NCBI RefSeq assembly: GCF_030719295.1
Contig: NZ_CP120997.1
Location: 4,909,501 to 4,973,500 of the forward strand
Direction of reading: 5' to 3'
Length of the DNA: 64,000 nucleotides
Source of the DNA: Streptomyces sp. Mut1
Lineage (GTDB): Bacteria > Actinomycetota > Actinomycetes > Streptomycetales > Streptomycetaceae
The translations under genes were made by a program, and so were the position numbers. Position 1 is the stretch's first letter. Every line of letters begins with the position of its first letter. Shown piece by piece: positions 8,798-17,764 of this stretch. The notes under the pieces were generated by a model, which did no database searches, had not been told where the DNA came from, and was given only the letters and a program-made list of their open reading frames with translations.

Positions 8798-10025
8798 CCA
8801 GGAACACCCCGCCGGCCAGCAGGACCAGCACGCCGCCGACGATGCCCAGCGCGATCCCGACCCCGCTGGAGCCGTCGGTGGTGGCCGCGGCCTTCGCCGC
8901 CCGGTCTGGTCCGTTCCCGCCCTTGGAGCCCGCGGCCGAGCCGGCCTCGGCGCCCTTGCCCGCCCCGGCGGTGTCCGCGCCGGTCCCGGTCGCCGCGGAC
9001 TTCGGCGGGACCAGCTCACCCACCGGGGTGACCTTGCCGCTCGCGGCGAACCCCCAGTCCAGCAGGCTGGCCGCCTCCTTGTAGACGGCGTGCGTCTCCT
9101 CGGACGACGGGTTCATGACGGTGACGAGCAGCACCTTGCCGTTGCGCTCGGCGACGCCCGTGAAGGTGTTGCCGGCGTGCGTCGTGTAGCCGTTCTTGAC
9201 GCCCGCGATGCCCTTGTACGCGCCGACGCCGTCGGCCCCGGTGAGCAGCCGGTTGGTGTTCTGGATGCCGAAGCTCTCGCGCTTCTTGCCCTTCTTCTTC
9301 TCTCCGGGGAACTGTGCGGTCGCCGTCGAGCAGTACTCGCGGAAGTCCGCGTTCTGCAGGCCGTCGCGGGCGAAGAGCGAGAGGTCGTACGCGCTGGAGA
9401 CCTGGCGCGGCGCGTCGTACCCGTCGGGCGAGACCACGTGCGTGTCCAGCGCCTGGAGCTCGACCGCCCGCGCCTGCATGGCGTCGACCGTCTTCGGGAC
9501 CCCGCCGTACATCGAGGCCAGCACGTGCACCGCGTCGTTCCCCGAACGCAGGAAGACCCCGAGCCACAGGTCGTGCACCGTGTAGCTGAGGTCCTCCTTG
9601 ATACCCACCAGGCTGCTGCCCTCGCCGAGATCGGCGAGGTCCGCGTCCTTGACCGTGTACTCCCGCGTCTTGGGCAGGAGCGCCGGGTCCCCGAGCAGGG
9701 TGTCCGCGAAGAGCATCTTCAGCGTGGAGGCCGGGGGCAGCCGCCAGTGCGGGTTGTGCGAGGCGAGCACCTCGCCCGTCTCCGCGTCCGACACCATCCA
9801 CGACCGGCCCGTCAGCTTCTTCGGCAGGACCGGGGCCCCCGCGCCGAGGTTGACCTGGGTACCGGCCCGCCCGAGCTGCTCGCCCCCGATCTGGGACATG
9901 CCCGACGGCGGCTTGGGCGCGTCGTCGGCGGTGTCACCGTCGGCCGCCGAAGCAGGCGTAACGACAAAAGCGGACAGCAGAATGGCAGAGGTGACCGCGA
10001 GCGCGGCCTTCTTGAGAGCTGGCAC
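8745..10025 (-). CDS. D-alanyl-D-alanine carboxypeptidase (S11 family)
   Basis: Membrane-anchored penicillin-binding protein that trims the terminal D-Ala from peptidoglycan pentapeptides. From a GTG at 10025 the protein (426 aa) has a signal peptide ending ASAAD near 28, the active-site SxxK (PASTLKM, Ser100/Lys103), SGN (FLRSGNDA) and a KNG in place of the usual KTG (GVKNGYTTHAG). The C-terminus holds a Gly/Ala/Lys linker and a transmembrane helix followed by basic residues (VNRRWPL). No convincing RBS precedes the chosen start, and a longer form up to 10226 is possible. Confidence 0.9.
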   Translation of the reverse strand: MPALKKAALAVTSAILLSAFVVTPASAADGDTADDAPKPPSGMSQIGGEQLGRAGTQVNLGAGAPVLPKKLTGRSWMVSDAETGEVLASHNPHWRLPPASTLKMLFADTLLGDPALLPKTREYTVKDADLADLGEGSSLVGIKEDLSYTVHDLWLGVFLRSGNDAVHVLASMYGGVPKTVDAMQARAVELQALDTHVVSPDGYDAPRQVSSAYDLSLFARDGLQNADFREYCSTATAQFPGEKKKGKKRESFGIQNTNRLLTGADGVGAYKGIAGVKNGYTTHAGNTFTGVAERNGKVLLVTVMNPSSEETHAVYKEAASLLDWGFAASGKVTPVGELVPPKSAATGTGADTAGAGKGAEAGSAAGSKGGNGPDRAAKAAATTDGSSGVGIALGIVGGVLVLLAGGVFLVNRRWPLPDLVRRRPRA

Positions 10026-10146
10026 GGTCGAAAACGTACATGCAGTTGATGTGAATATAGGCCCGGACGCCCTGACTCGCCGCGTGTAACGCCGGGACGG
10101 ACCACCCCGGACGAGGAGGCCGGAGCGCGGCGGCGATACTTGCTCC

Positions 10147-10392
10147 ATGAAGCTCAGCCGCCCCGTCTCCTGGTTCCTGCTCGCCTTCGGGGTGTGGAGC
10201 TGGTTCATCTGGGTCACTTTCGTCAAGAACCTGTGGAAGGACGGCAGCGGCCTCGCCTTCGACGACGCGGGTGACCCGACTGCGTACTTCTGGGTTCATC
10301 TGCTGCTCGCCATCACGTCCTTTCTCCTGGGGACGGCCGTGGGCTGGATCGGGTTCCGGGGCGTCAGGGCCCTGCGGGCCGACAAGGCTTGA
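10147..10392 (+). CDS. SCO4848-type small membrane protein
   Basis: 81 residues with two hydrophobic helices (about 8-28 and 47-68) and a basic C-terminus. It matches in size and layout the small membrane protein conserved next to this carboxypeptidase in streptomycetes (SCO4848 family). Function unknown. Divergent from the carboxypeptidase and 64 bp upstream of a metallophosphoesterase gene on the same strand, with which it may be cotranscribed. Confidence 0.85.
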   Translation: MKLSRPVSWFLLAFGVWSWFIWVTFVKNLWKDGSGLAFDDAGDPTAYFWVHLLLAITSFLLGTAVGWIGFRGVRALRADKA

Positions 10393-10456
10393 AAGGGCCA
10401 GGACCGGACAGGTCCTGAATCGGGCGATACGAGGATGAACGGGGCAGGGGACGGGT

Positions 10457-11722
10457 ATGCGGTTCGTGGGGTTCGCCCTGGTGGCGGTCGCGGTGCTCGC
10501 GCTGCTCGTCTACGTACACCGCTATGTGTGGCGCCGCCTCGTCGGTGACACGACGACCCCGGGCAGCCCGTGGCGCACGGCCGGCACGATCGCCGCGTAC
10601 GCGCTGCCGCTGCTGAGCGTCGGCGCCCTCGTCTCCGGCCGTACGGGCACGCCCTTCCCGCTCCAGCAGGTGCTGGCCTGGCCGGGCTACCTGTGGCTGG
10701 CGGTGCTGCTGTATCTGACGCTCGCGCTGCTGGTGGGCGAGGCCGTACGCCCGCTGCTGCGCCGATGGCTCGCACGCCGTGCGCCCGCCGCGCCGACACG
10801 GGAGCCTGAGCCCGCGCCGGTGTCCGTGCCCGCGAAGGAGTCCGCGCCGGCGCCGGAGCCCGCGCCCGCCAAGGAGCCCGCGCAGGCGCCCGGCGACGCG
10901 TCGCGCCGGCTGTTCGTGGCGCGGGCCGTCGGGGGCGCCGCCGCTGTCGCCGGCCTCGGGACCGTCGGCTACGGGACGTACGGGGTGCTGCGCGGTCCCC
11001 GCGTGAAACGGGTCACCGTTCCGCTCGCCCGGCTGCCCCGGTCCGCGCACGGCTTCCGGATCGCCGTCGTCAGCGATATCCATCTCGGCCCGATTCTGGG
11101 CCGCTCCCATACGCAGCGGATCGTCGATACGGTCAACCGCACGCAGCCCGATCTCATCGCGGTCGTCGGGGATCTGGTCGACGGATCGGTCGCCGATCTC
11201 GGCCGGGCCGCCGAGCCGCTCGCCGGTCTCCGCTCCCGGCGTGGCGCCTTCTTCGTCACCGGCAACCACGAGTACTTCTCGGGCGCCGCGCAATGGGTTG
11301 ATCAGGTACGGGAATTGGGGCTGCGACCGCTGGAGAACGCCCGCGTGGAGTCGGCCGGTTTCGATCTGGCCGGGGTCAATGACATCGCGGGCGAGAGCGA
11401 GGGGCAGGGCCCCGACTTCGCCCGCGCCCTCGGCGACCGGGACCGGGAGCGCGCGGTCGTGCTCCTGGCCCACCAGCCCGTCGTCATCGACGAGGCCGTC
11501 GAATACGGCGTGGACCTGCAACTCTCCGGCCACACCCACGGCGGCCAGCTCTGGCCGGGCAACCTCATCGCCGAGCTGGCCAACCCCACGGTCGCCGGGC
11601 TCGACCGTTACGGCGACACCCAGCTCTATGTCTCGCGCGGAGCCGGTGCCTGGGGCCCGCCCGTACGGGTCGGCGCACCTTCCGACATCACCGTGGTGGA
11701 GCTCGCCTCGACGCAGGCGTAA
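10457..11722 (+). CDS. membrane metallophosphoesterase
   Basis: 421 residues: three to four N-terminal membrane segments (1-115), a Pro/Ala/Glu linker (115-145), a twin-arginine-like SRRLFVARA followed by a hydrophobic helix (about 147-175), then a calcineurin-like phosphoesterase domain with SDIHLGP (about 206), GDLVDG, GNHEYF (about 269) and SGHTHGGQ (about 357). The metal-binding signature is complete. The C-terminal domain should face outside. It resembles YkuE/YaeI-type lipid or nucleotide phosphoesterases, substrate unknown. Confidence 0.9.
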   Translation: MRFVGFALVAVAVLALLVYVHRYVWRRLVGDTTTPGSPWRTAGTIAAYALPLLSVGALVSGRTGTPFPLQQVLAWPGYLWLAVLLYLTLALLVGEAVRPLLRRWLARRAPAAPTREPEPAPVSVPAKESAPAPEPAPAKEPAQAPGDASRRLFVARAVGGAAAVAGLGTVGYGTYGVLRGPRVKRVTVPLARLPRSAHGFRIAVVSDIHLGPILGRSHTQRIVDTVNRTQPDLIAVVGDLVDGSVADLGRAAEPLAGLRSRRGAFFVTGNHEYFSGAAQWVDQVRELGLRPLENARVESAGFDLAGVNDIAGESEGQGPDFARALGDRDRERAVVLLAHQPVVIDEAVEYGVDLQLSGHTHGGQLWPGNLIAELANPTVAGLDRYGDTQLYVSRGAGAWGPPVRVGAPSDITVVELASTQA

Positions 11723-11943
11723 TCACCCCCGTACGCCCCCGAAATGGGCGGATCGGGTGACCGGTGGTGAACCCTCTGTATCGGGTCTAACCACCGAAGG
11801 TTTCGACTAGCGAACAAAAGGCTATGAGCCTCCGATTTCCTCTTCCTGATGTGAAAATCGTGTGATTGGCTGAGCGCGAACGTGCGGTGATCTGCGTATC
11901 TGTGCGCGACGCCGAGGTGGGGCTGTTAAGGGAGTGCACGGCA

Positions 11944-13497
11944 ATGCGGTCGATCCGGCTACGGATTCTCGCGATTCTCGCGGTTTTGGTCATCGCAGGC
12001 GTGGTCGCCTGGCAACTCCTCCCCTCGGACGAGGCGAACGCCGATCCGGTGACCGTCGGCACGACCGACGCGGTGACGTCGCTCGACCCGGCCGGCGCCT
12101 ACGACGCCGGCTCCTGGGCGATGTACAGCAACCTCTACCAGTCGCTCATGACGTTCAAGTCCGGGGCGATCGTCCCCGAGCCGGACGCGGCCGAGAGCTG
12201 CGGTTTCATCGGCGGGAAGCTCCAGACGTACCAGTGCAAGCTCCGTGACGACCTGACGTTCTCCGACGGCAAGAAGATGACCGTCGACGACGTCAAGTAC
12301 TCGTTCGACCGGATGCTGGAGATCAAGACGGACGTCGGTCCCTCGGTCCTCTTCCCCAGCCTGAAGAACGTGGTCGCCGAGGGTCGGACGATCACCTTCA
12401 ACCTCTCCGCGCGTGACGCGACCTTCCCGCAGAAGCTCGCCACGGGTGCCGGTTCGATCGTGGAGAAGGACGCCTACTCGGAGCACAAGCTGCGCTCCGA
12501 CGGCAAGGTCAACGGCTCGGGGCCGTACGTCCTGAAGTCCTACGAGCCCGGCGTCAAGGCCGAACTGGTGCCGAACTCGCGGTACAAGGGCGCGCTCAAG
12601 GACACCGGCAACCCGGTCACCGTGCGGTACTACAAGCAGTCGGAGGACCTCCTCGCCGCCTGGAAGTCCGGCCAGGTCGACGTCACGCACCGGCAGCTCC
12701 CGCCGTCCACGCTCGCCGAGCTGAACCCGGGCGACTCCGACAAGCGCGTCACCGAGGCGGACAGCGCCGAGATCCGCAACCTCGTCTTCAACGTCCGCAA
12801 GGACTCCCCGCTCGCCGACCGCAAGGTCCGGCAGGCCATCGCGTCGATCATCGACCGCGGTCCGCTGGTCGGCGACATCTACAACGGCACCGTCGACCCG
12901 CTCTACTCGCTGATCCCGCAGGGCTACATCGGGCACAGCACCCCGTTCTTCGACGCGTATCCGGCGCCGGACACCGAGCGCGCCAAGTCGCTCATGCAGG
13001 AGGCCGGCGTCCAGACGCCGCTGCCCGTCACCTTCGCCTACCGCGAGGGCGACGAGTACACCAAGGAGACGAAGGAGATCCAGCGTCAGCTTCAGGCGAC
13101 CGGGCTGTTCAAGGTCACGGTGAAGGCCGTGGAGTGGACGAGGTTCCAGAAGGGCTACGCGGCCGGGGAGTACGACATGTACACCGTCGGCTGGCTCCCG
13201 GACTACCCGGACCCCGACACCTTCAGCCAGCCGCTCGTCGGCCGCGACAGCAGCCTCCACAACGGCTACAGCAGCAAGAAGATGGACGGGCTGATCAGCT
13301 CCACGCTCCAGTACAGCGACCGCAGCCGGGCCTCGGCCGACTTCAAGTCGCTCCAGAAGCTGGTCGGCGAGGACGTGCCGCTGGTGCCGCTGTGGCAGAA
13401 GAAGGACTACGTCGTCGCCAAGGAGGACGTCGCGGGTTCGCAGTACCTCTCCGACGGCACCGGCATCTGGCGGCTGTGGGAACTGAGCTGGATCTGA
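11944..13497 (+). CDS. family 5 extracellular solute-binding protein, orphan
   Basis: 517 residues of the DppA/OppA type (peptide, nickel or glycoside binding), with VGTTDAVTSLDPAGAYDAG near the N-terminus, LTFSDGKKMTVDDVKYSFDR, and WLPDYPDPDTFSQPL. It begins with an uncleaved-looking membrane segment (residues 5-25) and has no lipobox Cys, so it may be membrane-tethered or released by signal peptidase I. The ATG at 11944 has AAGGGAG upstream. No permease or ATPase gene is adjacent, so it must work with a transporter elsewhere. Confidence 0.9.
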   Translation: MRSIRLRILAILAVLVIAGVVAWQLLPSDEANADPVTVGTTDAVTSLDPAGAYDAGSWAMYSNLYQSLMTFKSGAIVPEPDAAESCGFIGGKLQTYQCKLRDDLTFSDGKKMTVDDVKYSFDRMLEIKTDVGPSVLFPSLKNVVAEGRTITFNLSARDATFPQKLATGAGSIVEKDAYSEHKLRSDGKVNGSGPYVLKSYEPGVKAELVPNSRYKGALKDTGNPVTVRYYKQSEDLLAAWKSGQVDVTHRQLPPSTLAELNPGDSDKRVTEADSAEIRNLVFNVRKDSPLADRKVRQAIASIIDRGPLVGDIYNGTVDPLYSLIPQGYIGHSTPFFDAYPAPDTERAKSLMQEAGVQTPLPVTFAYREGDEYTKETKEIQRQLQATGLFKVTVKAVEWTRFQKGYAAGEYDMYTVGWLPDYPDPDTFSQPLVGRDSSLHNGYSSKKMDGLISSTLQYSDRSRASADFKSLQKLVGEDVPLVPLWQKKDYVVAKEDVAGSQYLSDGTGIWRLWELSWI

Positions 13498-13519
13498 TCC
13501 GCCGCCCCGCAGAGCCTCA

Positions 13520-13557
13520 CCGAGCGGCCGTCCCGGACTTCCGGGGCGGCCGCTCGG
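13520..13557. terminator. bidirectional hairpin between the solute-binding protein and TetR genes
   Basis: Perfect 11-bp inverted repeat (CCGAGCGGCCG at 13520-13530, complement at 13547-13557) between converging genes. It has no U-tract, as usual in Streptomyces. Confidence 0.75.
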
Positions 13558-13584
13558 CCGTGTACGCGAAGCCGCCGGCGCCCG

Positions 13585-14304
13585 CTACCCGGCCGGTCGC
13601 GCAGCCGTGCCCGGCAGGAACTCCTCCAGCACCTCGTGCACCTGCCGCACCAGCGGCCGCAGCACCCGGAACCGGGACAGGGCGATGGCGCGGGCGGCGA
13701 TGGGGGCGGTACGGGCGACGAGGCGGCGGCTGCGTGCCGCGCCCTCCGTCCGGTCGTACACCCAGAACAGCACCAGGCCCATGTGCATCAGCCACATCAA
13801 CGGGGGCAGCAGGGGCGCCAGTTCGGGATCGGTCTTCGTCCCGGAGCCGCGCAGGCAGCGCTCGTGGATGGCGATGACCGCGGCGCGGGCGTCGGCCGAC
13901 TCCGGGGAGAACGGGCTGAGCGGGCTCTCCGGGTCGGCGGCGTTCTTGAAGAACTGGGTGGCGAAGGGGCGGTACCGCTCCGCCACGTCCAGCCAGGCCA
14001 GCAGCACCCCCCGCATGCGGGCCGCGAGGTCCTGTTCGCTGTCCAGGACCGGCCGCACCGCCACCTCGTGCTCGGCGGCGAGCCGGTCGTAGAAGCCCTG
14101 GACCAGGTGTTCCTTGGACGAGAAGTAGTAGTAGGCGTTCCCCACGGAGACGCCGGCCTCCTGCGCGATGGCCCGCATCGTCGTGCGGTCGTAGCCGCGT
14201 TCCTGGAAGAGCCGGAGCGCGGTCTCAAGGATCAGGGCACGGGTCTGCTCACTCTTGGGGGCCTTGACCTTGACCGCCGTCTCGTCCTTCTCTTCCTTCA
14301 CCAC
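13585..14304 (-). CDS. TetR family transcriptional regulator
   Basis: 239 residues. The N-terminal helix-turn-helix (about 20-65: TRALILETALRLFQERG, TTMRAIAQEAGVSVGNAYYY) is typical TetR/AcrR. The larger ligand domain is not diagnostic. Starts at GTG 14304. It lies 28 bp downstream of an MFS exporter gene on the same strand and may be cotranscribed with it, although the MarR gene on the other side of that exporter has the clearer operator. Confidence 0.9.
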   Translation of the reverse strand: MVKEEKDETAVKVKAPKSEQTRALILETALRLFQERGYDRTTMRAIAQEAGVSVGNAYYYFSSKEHLVQGFYDRLAAEHEVAVRPVLDSEQDLAARMRGVLLAWLDVAERYRPFATQFFKNAADPESPLSPFSPESADARAAVIAIHERCLRGSGTKTDPELAPLLPPLMWLMHMGLVLFWVYDRTEGAARSRRLVARTAPIAARAIALSRFRVLRPLVRQVHEVLEEFLPGTAARPAG

Positions 14305-14332
14305 GGCCCCGAGCGTATCGGGAACGGCGCCC

Positions 14333-15565
14333 CTACCCCGGCGAGGGCGTTCCGGCCTCCCGAGGCACCTCGGCCGGGGGCGCCCCGAACCGCCGTACGC
14401 CCGGTACGGCCGCGGTACCCACGCAGGCGGCGCCGACCAGCAGCCCGGCCACCGCGAGCGGGACCTCGGCGTTCCAGGCGGAGGCGGCGAGCGGGGCCAG
14501 GGCGTAGCCGAGCGGCGTCGCGGCGAGGGACAGCAGCCAGTCGTACGAGGTCACCCGCGCCAGGGCGTGCGCGGGCACGGCGGACTGGACGGCGGTCTCC
14601 CAGACCGGGTTGAGGAAGCCGAGCCCGGCCATGGCGACCCCGTACGCGGCGACGGACGCGGCGACCGGCGCGTGCGCGGCCAGCAGGCAGAGCGGCAGCA
14701 CGTACAGCGCCCCGCCGAGGTTGGCGGCCAGGACCGGGCGGCCGGGGCGGACCCGGCCGGCCAGCAGGGACCCGAGCAGCAGCCCGACCGCGCCGGTCTG
14801 GAGGAGGGCGACCCAACTGCCCCTGCCGCCGGGGCCGTGCAGGAAGAGGGCCGGGCCGAGCGTCATCAGCACCGCCGCGGCGCCGTTCCATACGCCGTGG
14901 GCGATCAGGCTCGTCCAGTACCAGTCCCGGCCGCGCACCTCGCCCCAGCCCTCCTTGAGGTCGCCGATCAGGGAGCGCCGGGGGATCGGGACGTGGCGGA
15001 CCTCGATCACGTACAGCAGGGCGGCGCTGACCGCGAAGGTGGCGCCGTCCAGGACGAAGGCCCAGCCCGGTCCCGCGGTGAGGACCAGGACCCCGGCGAG
15101 GGCGGGCCCGCCGATCCGGGCGCCGCCGGCGACCACCGCCATCAGGGAGTTGGCGCGCAGCAGCCCCGACTCCTCCACGGTGCCGCGGATCAGCGGCGCC
15201 GCGGTCGGCATCGCGAACGCCCCGGCGGCGCCGCCGAGCGCTTCGGCGAGCGCGATCTGCCACAGCGCCGGGGCGCCGGAGAGCAGTTCGGCGCCGACGA
15301 AGAGCTGGGTGGCGCAGCGTACGAGGTCGGTGGTCAGGGCGACCGTGCGGGCGTTGAAGCGGTCACCGACGACTCCGCCCAGCGGGAGCAGCAGCAGCTT
15401 GGGCACCATGGCGCAGGCCAGCACCAGGGCGAGGGCGCCGGTCGAGCCGGTGGCCAGGTAGACGGCGAGGGTCAGCGCGGCGGGGATCGCCGAGTCGCCC
15501 AGCATGGAGAGGGAGCGTCCGATGAAGAGCAGCCGGAAGGAGCGTGTGCTCAAGGGGTGGGCCAT
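14333..15565 (-). CDS. MFS transporter
   Basis: 410 residues with about 12 predicted membrane helices. It begins MAHPLSTRSFRLLFIGRSLSMLGDS, and the GGVVGDRFNART loop corresponds to the MFS A-motif. Likely a drug or metabolite exporter of the enterobactin-exporter/MFS_3 type. Divergent from a MarR gene with paired operator palindromes in between, so probably repressed by that MarR protein. Confidence 0.88.
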   Translation of the reverse strand: MAHPLSTRSFRLLFIGRSLSMLGDSAIPAALTLAVYLATGSTGALALVLACAMVPKLLLLPLGGVVGDRFNARTVALTTDLVRCATQLFVGAELLSGAPALWQIALAEALGGAAGAFAMPTAAPLIRGTVEESGLLRANSLMAVVAGGARIGGPALAGVLVLTAGPGWAFVLDGATFAVSAALLYVIEVRHVPIPRRSLIGDLKEGWGEVRGRDWYWTSLIAHGVWNGAAAVLMTLGPALFLHGPGGRGSWVALLQTGAVGLLLGSLLAGRVRPGRPVLAANLGGALYVLPLCLLAAHAPVAASVAAYGVAMAGLGFLNPVWETAVQSAVPAHALARVTSYDWLLSLAATPLGYALAPLAASAWNAEVPLAVAGLLVGAACVGTAAVPGVRRFGAPPAEVPREAGTPSPG

Positions 15566-15578
15566 GGACGGAATCTAT

Positions 15579-15620
15579 TTCGGTACCGAACTATTCGTCA
15601 ACGAGAATTTCGGTTCCGAA
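15579..15620. promoter_or_regulatory. paired MarR operator candidates
   Basis: TTCGGTACCGAA (15579-15590, perfect palindrome) and TTCGGTTCCGAA (15609-15620), centres 30 bp apart, lie in the 98-bp divergent region between the MFS and MarR genes. Such sites are typical for autoregulating MarR repressors. Confidence 0.75.
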
Positions 15621-15663
15621 TTACCCGGGTCGTGTCCGCGAAGTCCCGTCGTAGGCTGGGCGC

Positions 15664-16173
15664 ATGCAGCGACGCGACTGGACCGACGGGCACGTTGAGC
15701 GGTGGCGGCCCGTCCTGCCCGAGCTCGATCCGGACATCGAGGGCGCGGTGACGCGCATGAAGAAGCTCTCCGTCCATCTGCGCCGGGTGCGCGAGCAGTC
15801 CCTCGTCGACTTCGACCTGGACCGCCAGGAGTTCGACACCCTGCACAAGCTCGCCGGACGCGGCGGCACGGCCGCCCCCTCCGAACTGGCCGCCGACCTC
15901 GACCTCGCCCCCGCCTCCGTCACCGGCCGGCTGGACGCGCTGGAGCGCCGCGGCTTCGTCCGCCGCACCCCCTCCACCACGGACCGGCGGCGCGTCGACG
16001 TGGAGCTGACCGACGAGGGCCGCTCGACGTGGATCGGCGCGATGAAGTTCCTCGGGAACGAGGAGGACCGGCTGCTCGGCGTCCTCGACACGGACGAACG
16101 GGCCCTGCTCAACGACATGCTGCGGCGCATCATGGTCGTCGCCGAGGACCGGGGCGGCGCGGCCTGGGACTGA
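15664..16173 (+). CDS. MarR family transcriptional regulator
   Basis: 169 residues. The winged helix-turn-helix is at about 60-125 (TAAPSELAADLDLAPASVTG, LDALERRGFVRRTPSTTDRR). Divergent from the MFS exporter, with two TTCGGTWCCGAA palindromes between them, the usual layout for a ligand-released repressor of an efflux gene. Its stop lies 20 bp from the convergent gene ending at 16194. Confidence 0.92.
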   Translation: MQRRDWTDGHVERWRPVLPELDPDIEGAVTRMKKLSVHLRRVREQSLVDFDLDRQEFDTLHKLAGRGGTAAPSELAADLDLAPASVTGRLDALERRGFVRRTPSTTDRRRVDVELTDEGRSTWIGAMKFLGNEEDRLLGVLDTDERALLNDMLRRIMVVAEDRGGAAWD

Positions 16174-16193
16174 CGGACGGCCCCGCGCGCCGC

Positions 16194-16985
16194 TCAGCTC
16201 TCCTGCGGGCGGCCCTCCGCGGCCTGCCGAGCCAGCTCCTCCCTGATCCCGTCCGGACCCAGCGCCAGCAGCTCGCCCACCGCCTCGTTCCACCCCTCGG
16301 CCGCCCGCTCCACCCCGTCCCGGAAGCCCCGCCGCAGCGGCCCCCCGGCCAGCAGCAGGGCGACGGCGGCGACCGGGCGCAGCAGCCACCGGCCGCGCAG
16401 CGAGACCGCGGCCTCCACCAGCCACCGGCCGTCCGCCGCCCGCCGGGGCCGCAGATACAGCCGGGCCTCGCCCAGCAGGTGCTTCACCCGGGCCGTCGCC
16501 GGGGCACGGGCCGAGGGCGGCGCCCCGGGCGGGAGCAGCGCCGCCGCCCACCACGCGGTCAGGTCGACCCGCGCCTTCCCCGAGCCCCGGTGCAGCGACC
16601 CCGAGCCGTCCGGTCCCCACATCCGGCCCTGCGCCTCGAACAGCCGGGGCCGGTCGGGGGCGGCCAGCCGCAGCGACAGCCTGCCGCTCATGTCCGGCGC
16701 GCCGAACAGCAGCTCCACCTCGGCCGCTGAGGTGCGCCGCCACTCGCGTACCCGCAGCGCCATCCGCTCGGCGTCCTCCGGCAGGGCGACCTCGTACCGC
16801 GCACCGGGCCTGAGGTGCCGGCCCTTCACCAGACGCAGGTCCGCGACCGGCTGCCCGCCCGGCAGGAGGACGCTCCCGCCGCTCGCCCGGGTCGACTCGG
16901 CGAGGTCGCAGAGCAGCGAGGCCAGTTCGGCGGCCGGCTCGGGCTCCAGGGCCAGGACGTCGACGGAGTGCCGCAGGACGGTCAT
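16194..16985 (-). CDS. conserved hypothetical protein
   Basis: 263 residues, soluble, rich in Leu, Arg and Ala. No signal peptide or clear membrane helix is seen, except a short hydrophobic stretch near 205-215 (LLRPVAAVALLLAGG). I recognise no domain. Codon use is typical for the genome, which supports it being real. It lies 13 bp downstream of the gene starting at 17586 on the same strand, so the two are probably cotranscribed. Confidence 0.75.
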   Translation of the reverse strand: MTVLRHSVDVLALEPEPAAELASLLCDLAESTRASGGSVLLPGGQPVADLRLVKGRHLRPGARYEVALPEDAERMALRVREWRRTSAAEVELLFGAPDMSGRLSLRLAAPDRPRLFEAQGRMWGPDGSGSLHRGSGKARVDLTAWWAAALLPPGAPPSARAPATARVKHLLGEARLYLRPRRAADGRWLVEAAVSLRGRWLLRPVAAVALLLAGGPLRRGFRDGVERAAEGWNEAVGELLALGPDGIREELARQAAEGRPQES

Positions 16986-16998
16986 CGGGGCCGTCGGC

Positions 16999-17586
16999 TC
17001 AGACGCTCATCGAGCGGGCGGTGTTGACCTGAAACATCACCATCGCGAAGGTCTCCGGCTGCGTGGCGGGGATCATCGTCGAGTGATGGCGGCCGGCGCT
17101 GGTCACCGTCACCTGGATGAAGCCGGTCGTCTGCTTCTGCTTCATCAGCAGGAAGAGCAGACCGATCAGACAGAACAGGGCGAAGATGATCGCCAGCACG
17201 ATCGCGACCGGCGGGATCTTCTCCTCGGTGCGCGACATGTCCGTCGCCGTCCACACCGCGCCCTTGAGGGGCATCGTCCCGGACGGCGTCACGACCGAAT
17301 CGTTCATCACCGTGATGTCACCGATGGACAGCACCGGCGCCCCGCCGCCCGCCGGAACCATGCCCGGCCCGCCCGGATACCCGTACCCCGCGTCCGGGGG
17401 CGCCGGATACCCGTAGCCCGGGGGCTGGGCCGACGGTCCCGGGAGCGGCTGCGGGTAGCCGTGGACCGGGTTCCCGGCGGCCGGGTAGCCGTAGCCCTGG
17501 CCGCCCGGGGCGAGGGGAGGGGTTCCCTGGTTCTGGGGAGGACCCCACTTGTATGAGTCGTCCGCGTACGGATTCGGATCGCTCAA
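16999..17586 (-). CDS. Gly/Pro/Tyr-rich single-pass membrane protein
   Basis: 195 residues from a TTG at 17586 with GGGGA upstream. Residues 1-80 are Pro/Gly/Tyr-rich (YGYPAPPDAGYGYPGG), a common intracellular extension in actinobacterial membrane proteins. Residues 85-115 are a short conserved domain (VLSIGDITVMNDSVVTPSG), followed by a membrane helix near 128-150 and a C-terminal domain (FIQVTVTSAGRHHSTMIPAT). Function unknown. The start is chosen on the RBS. The longer frame to 17655 reads through low-quality sequence. Confidence 0.75.
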   Translation of the reverse strand: MSDPNPYADDSYKWGPPQNQGTPPLAPGGQGYGYPAAGNPVHGYPQPLPGPSAQPPGYGYPAPPDAGYGYPGGPGMVPAGGGAPVLSIGDITVMNDSVVTPSGTMPLKGAVWTATDMSRTEEKIPPVAIVLAIIFALFCLIGLLFLLMKQKQTTGFIQVTVTSAGRHHSTMIPATQPETFAMVMFQVNTARSMSV

Positions 17587-17691
17587 CGTTCCCCGCTCTC
17601 GTTCTCCCCGCGCACCCCCGTGCGGCGGTTGGCGAACCGACCACCGGTTCCGCACGACCGTACCGTCCGGGCCCGCCCGTGCGCAGCAAGA

Positions 17692-17735
17692 GGCCCCGCC
17701 TCCCGAGGGGTTCGCACTCCTCGGCGGGCGGGGCC
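17692..17735 (-). terminator. sdh operon terminator
   Basis: Long GC-rich imperfect hairpin (GGCCCCGCCTCCCGAGG pairing with CCTCGGCGGGCGGGGCC) starting 30 bp beyond the sdhB stop, with a 10-nt loop. Confidence 0.8.
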
Positions 17736-17764
17736 CCGGATGCCGCTCGATCGTGGCCGGCGGA

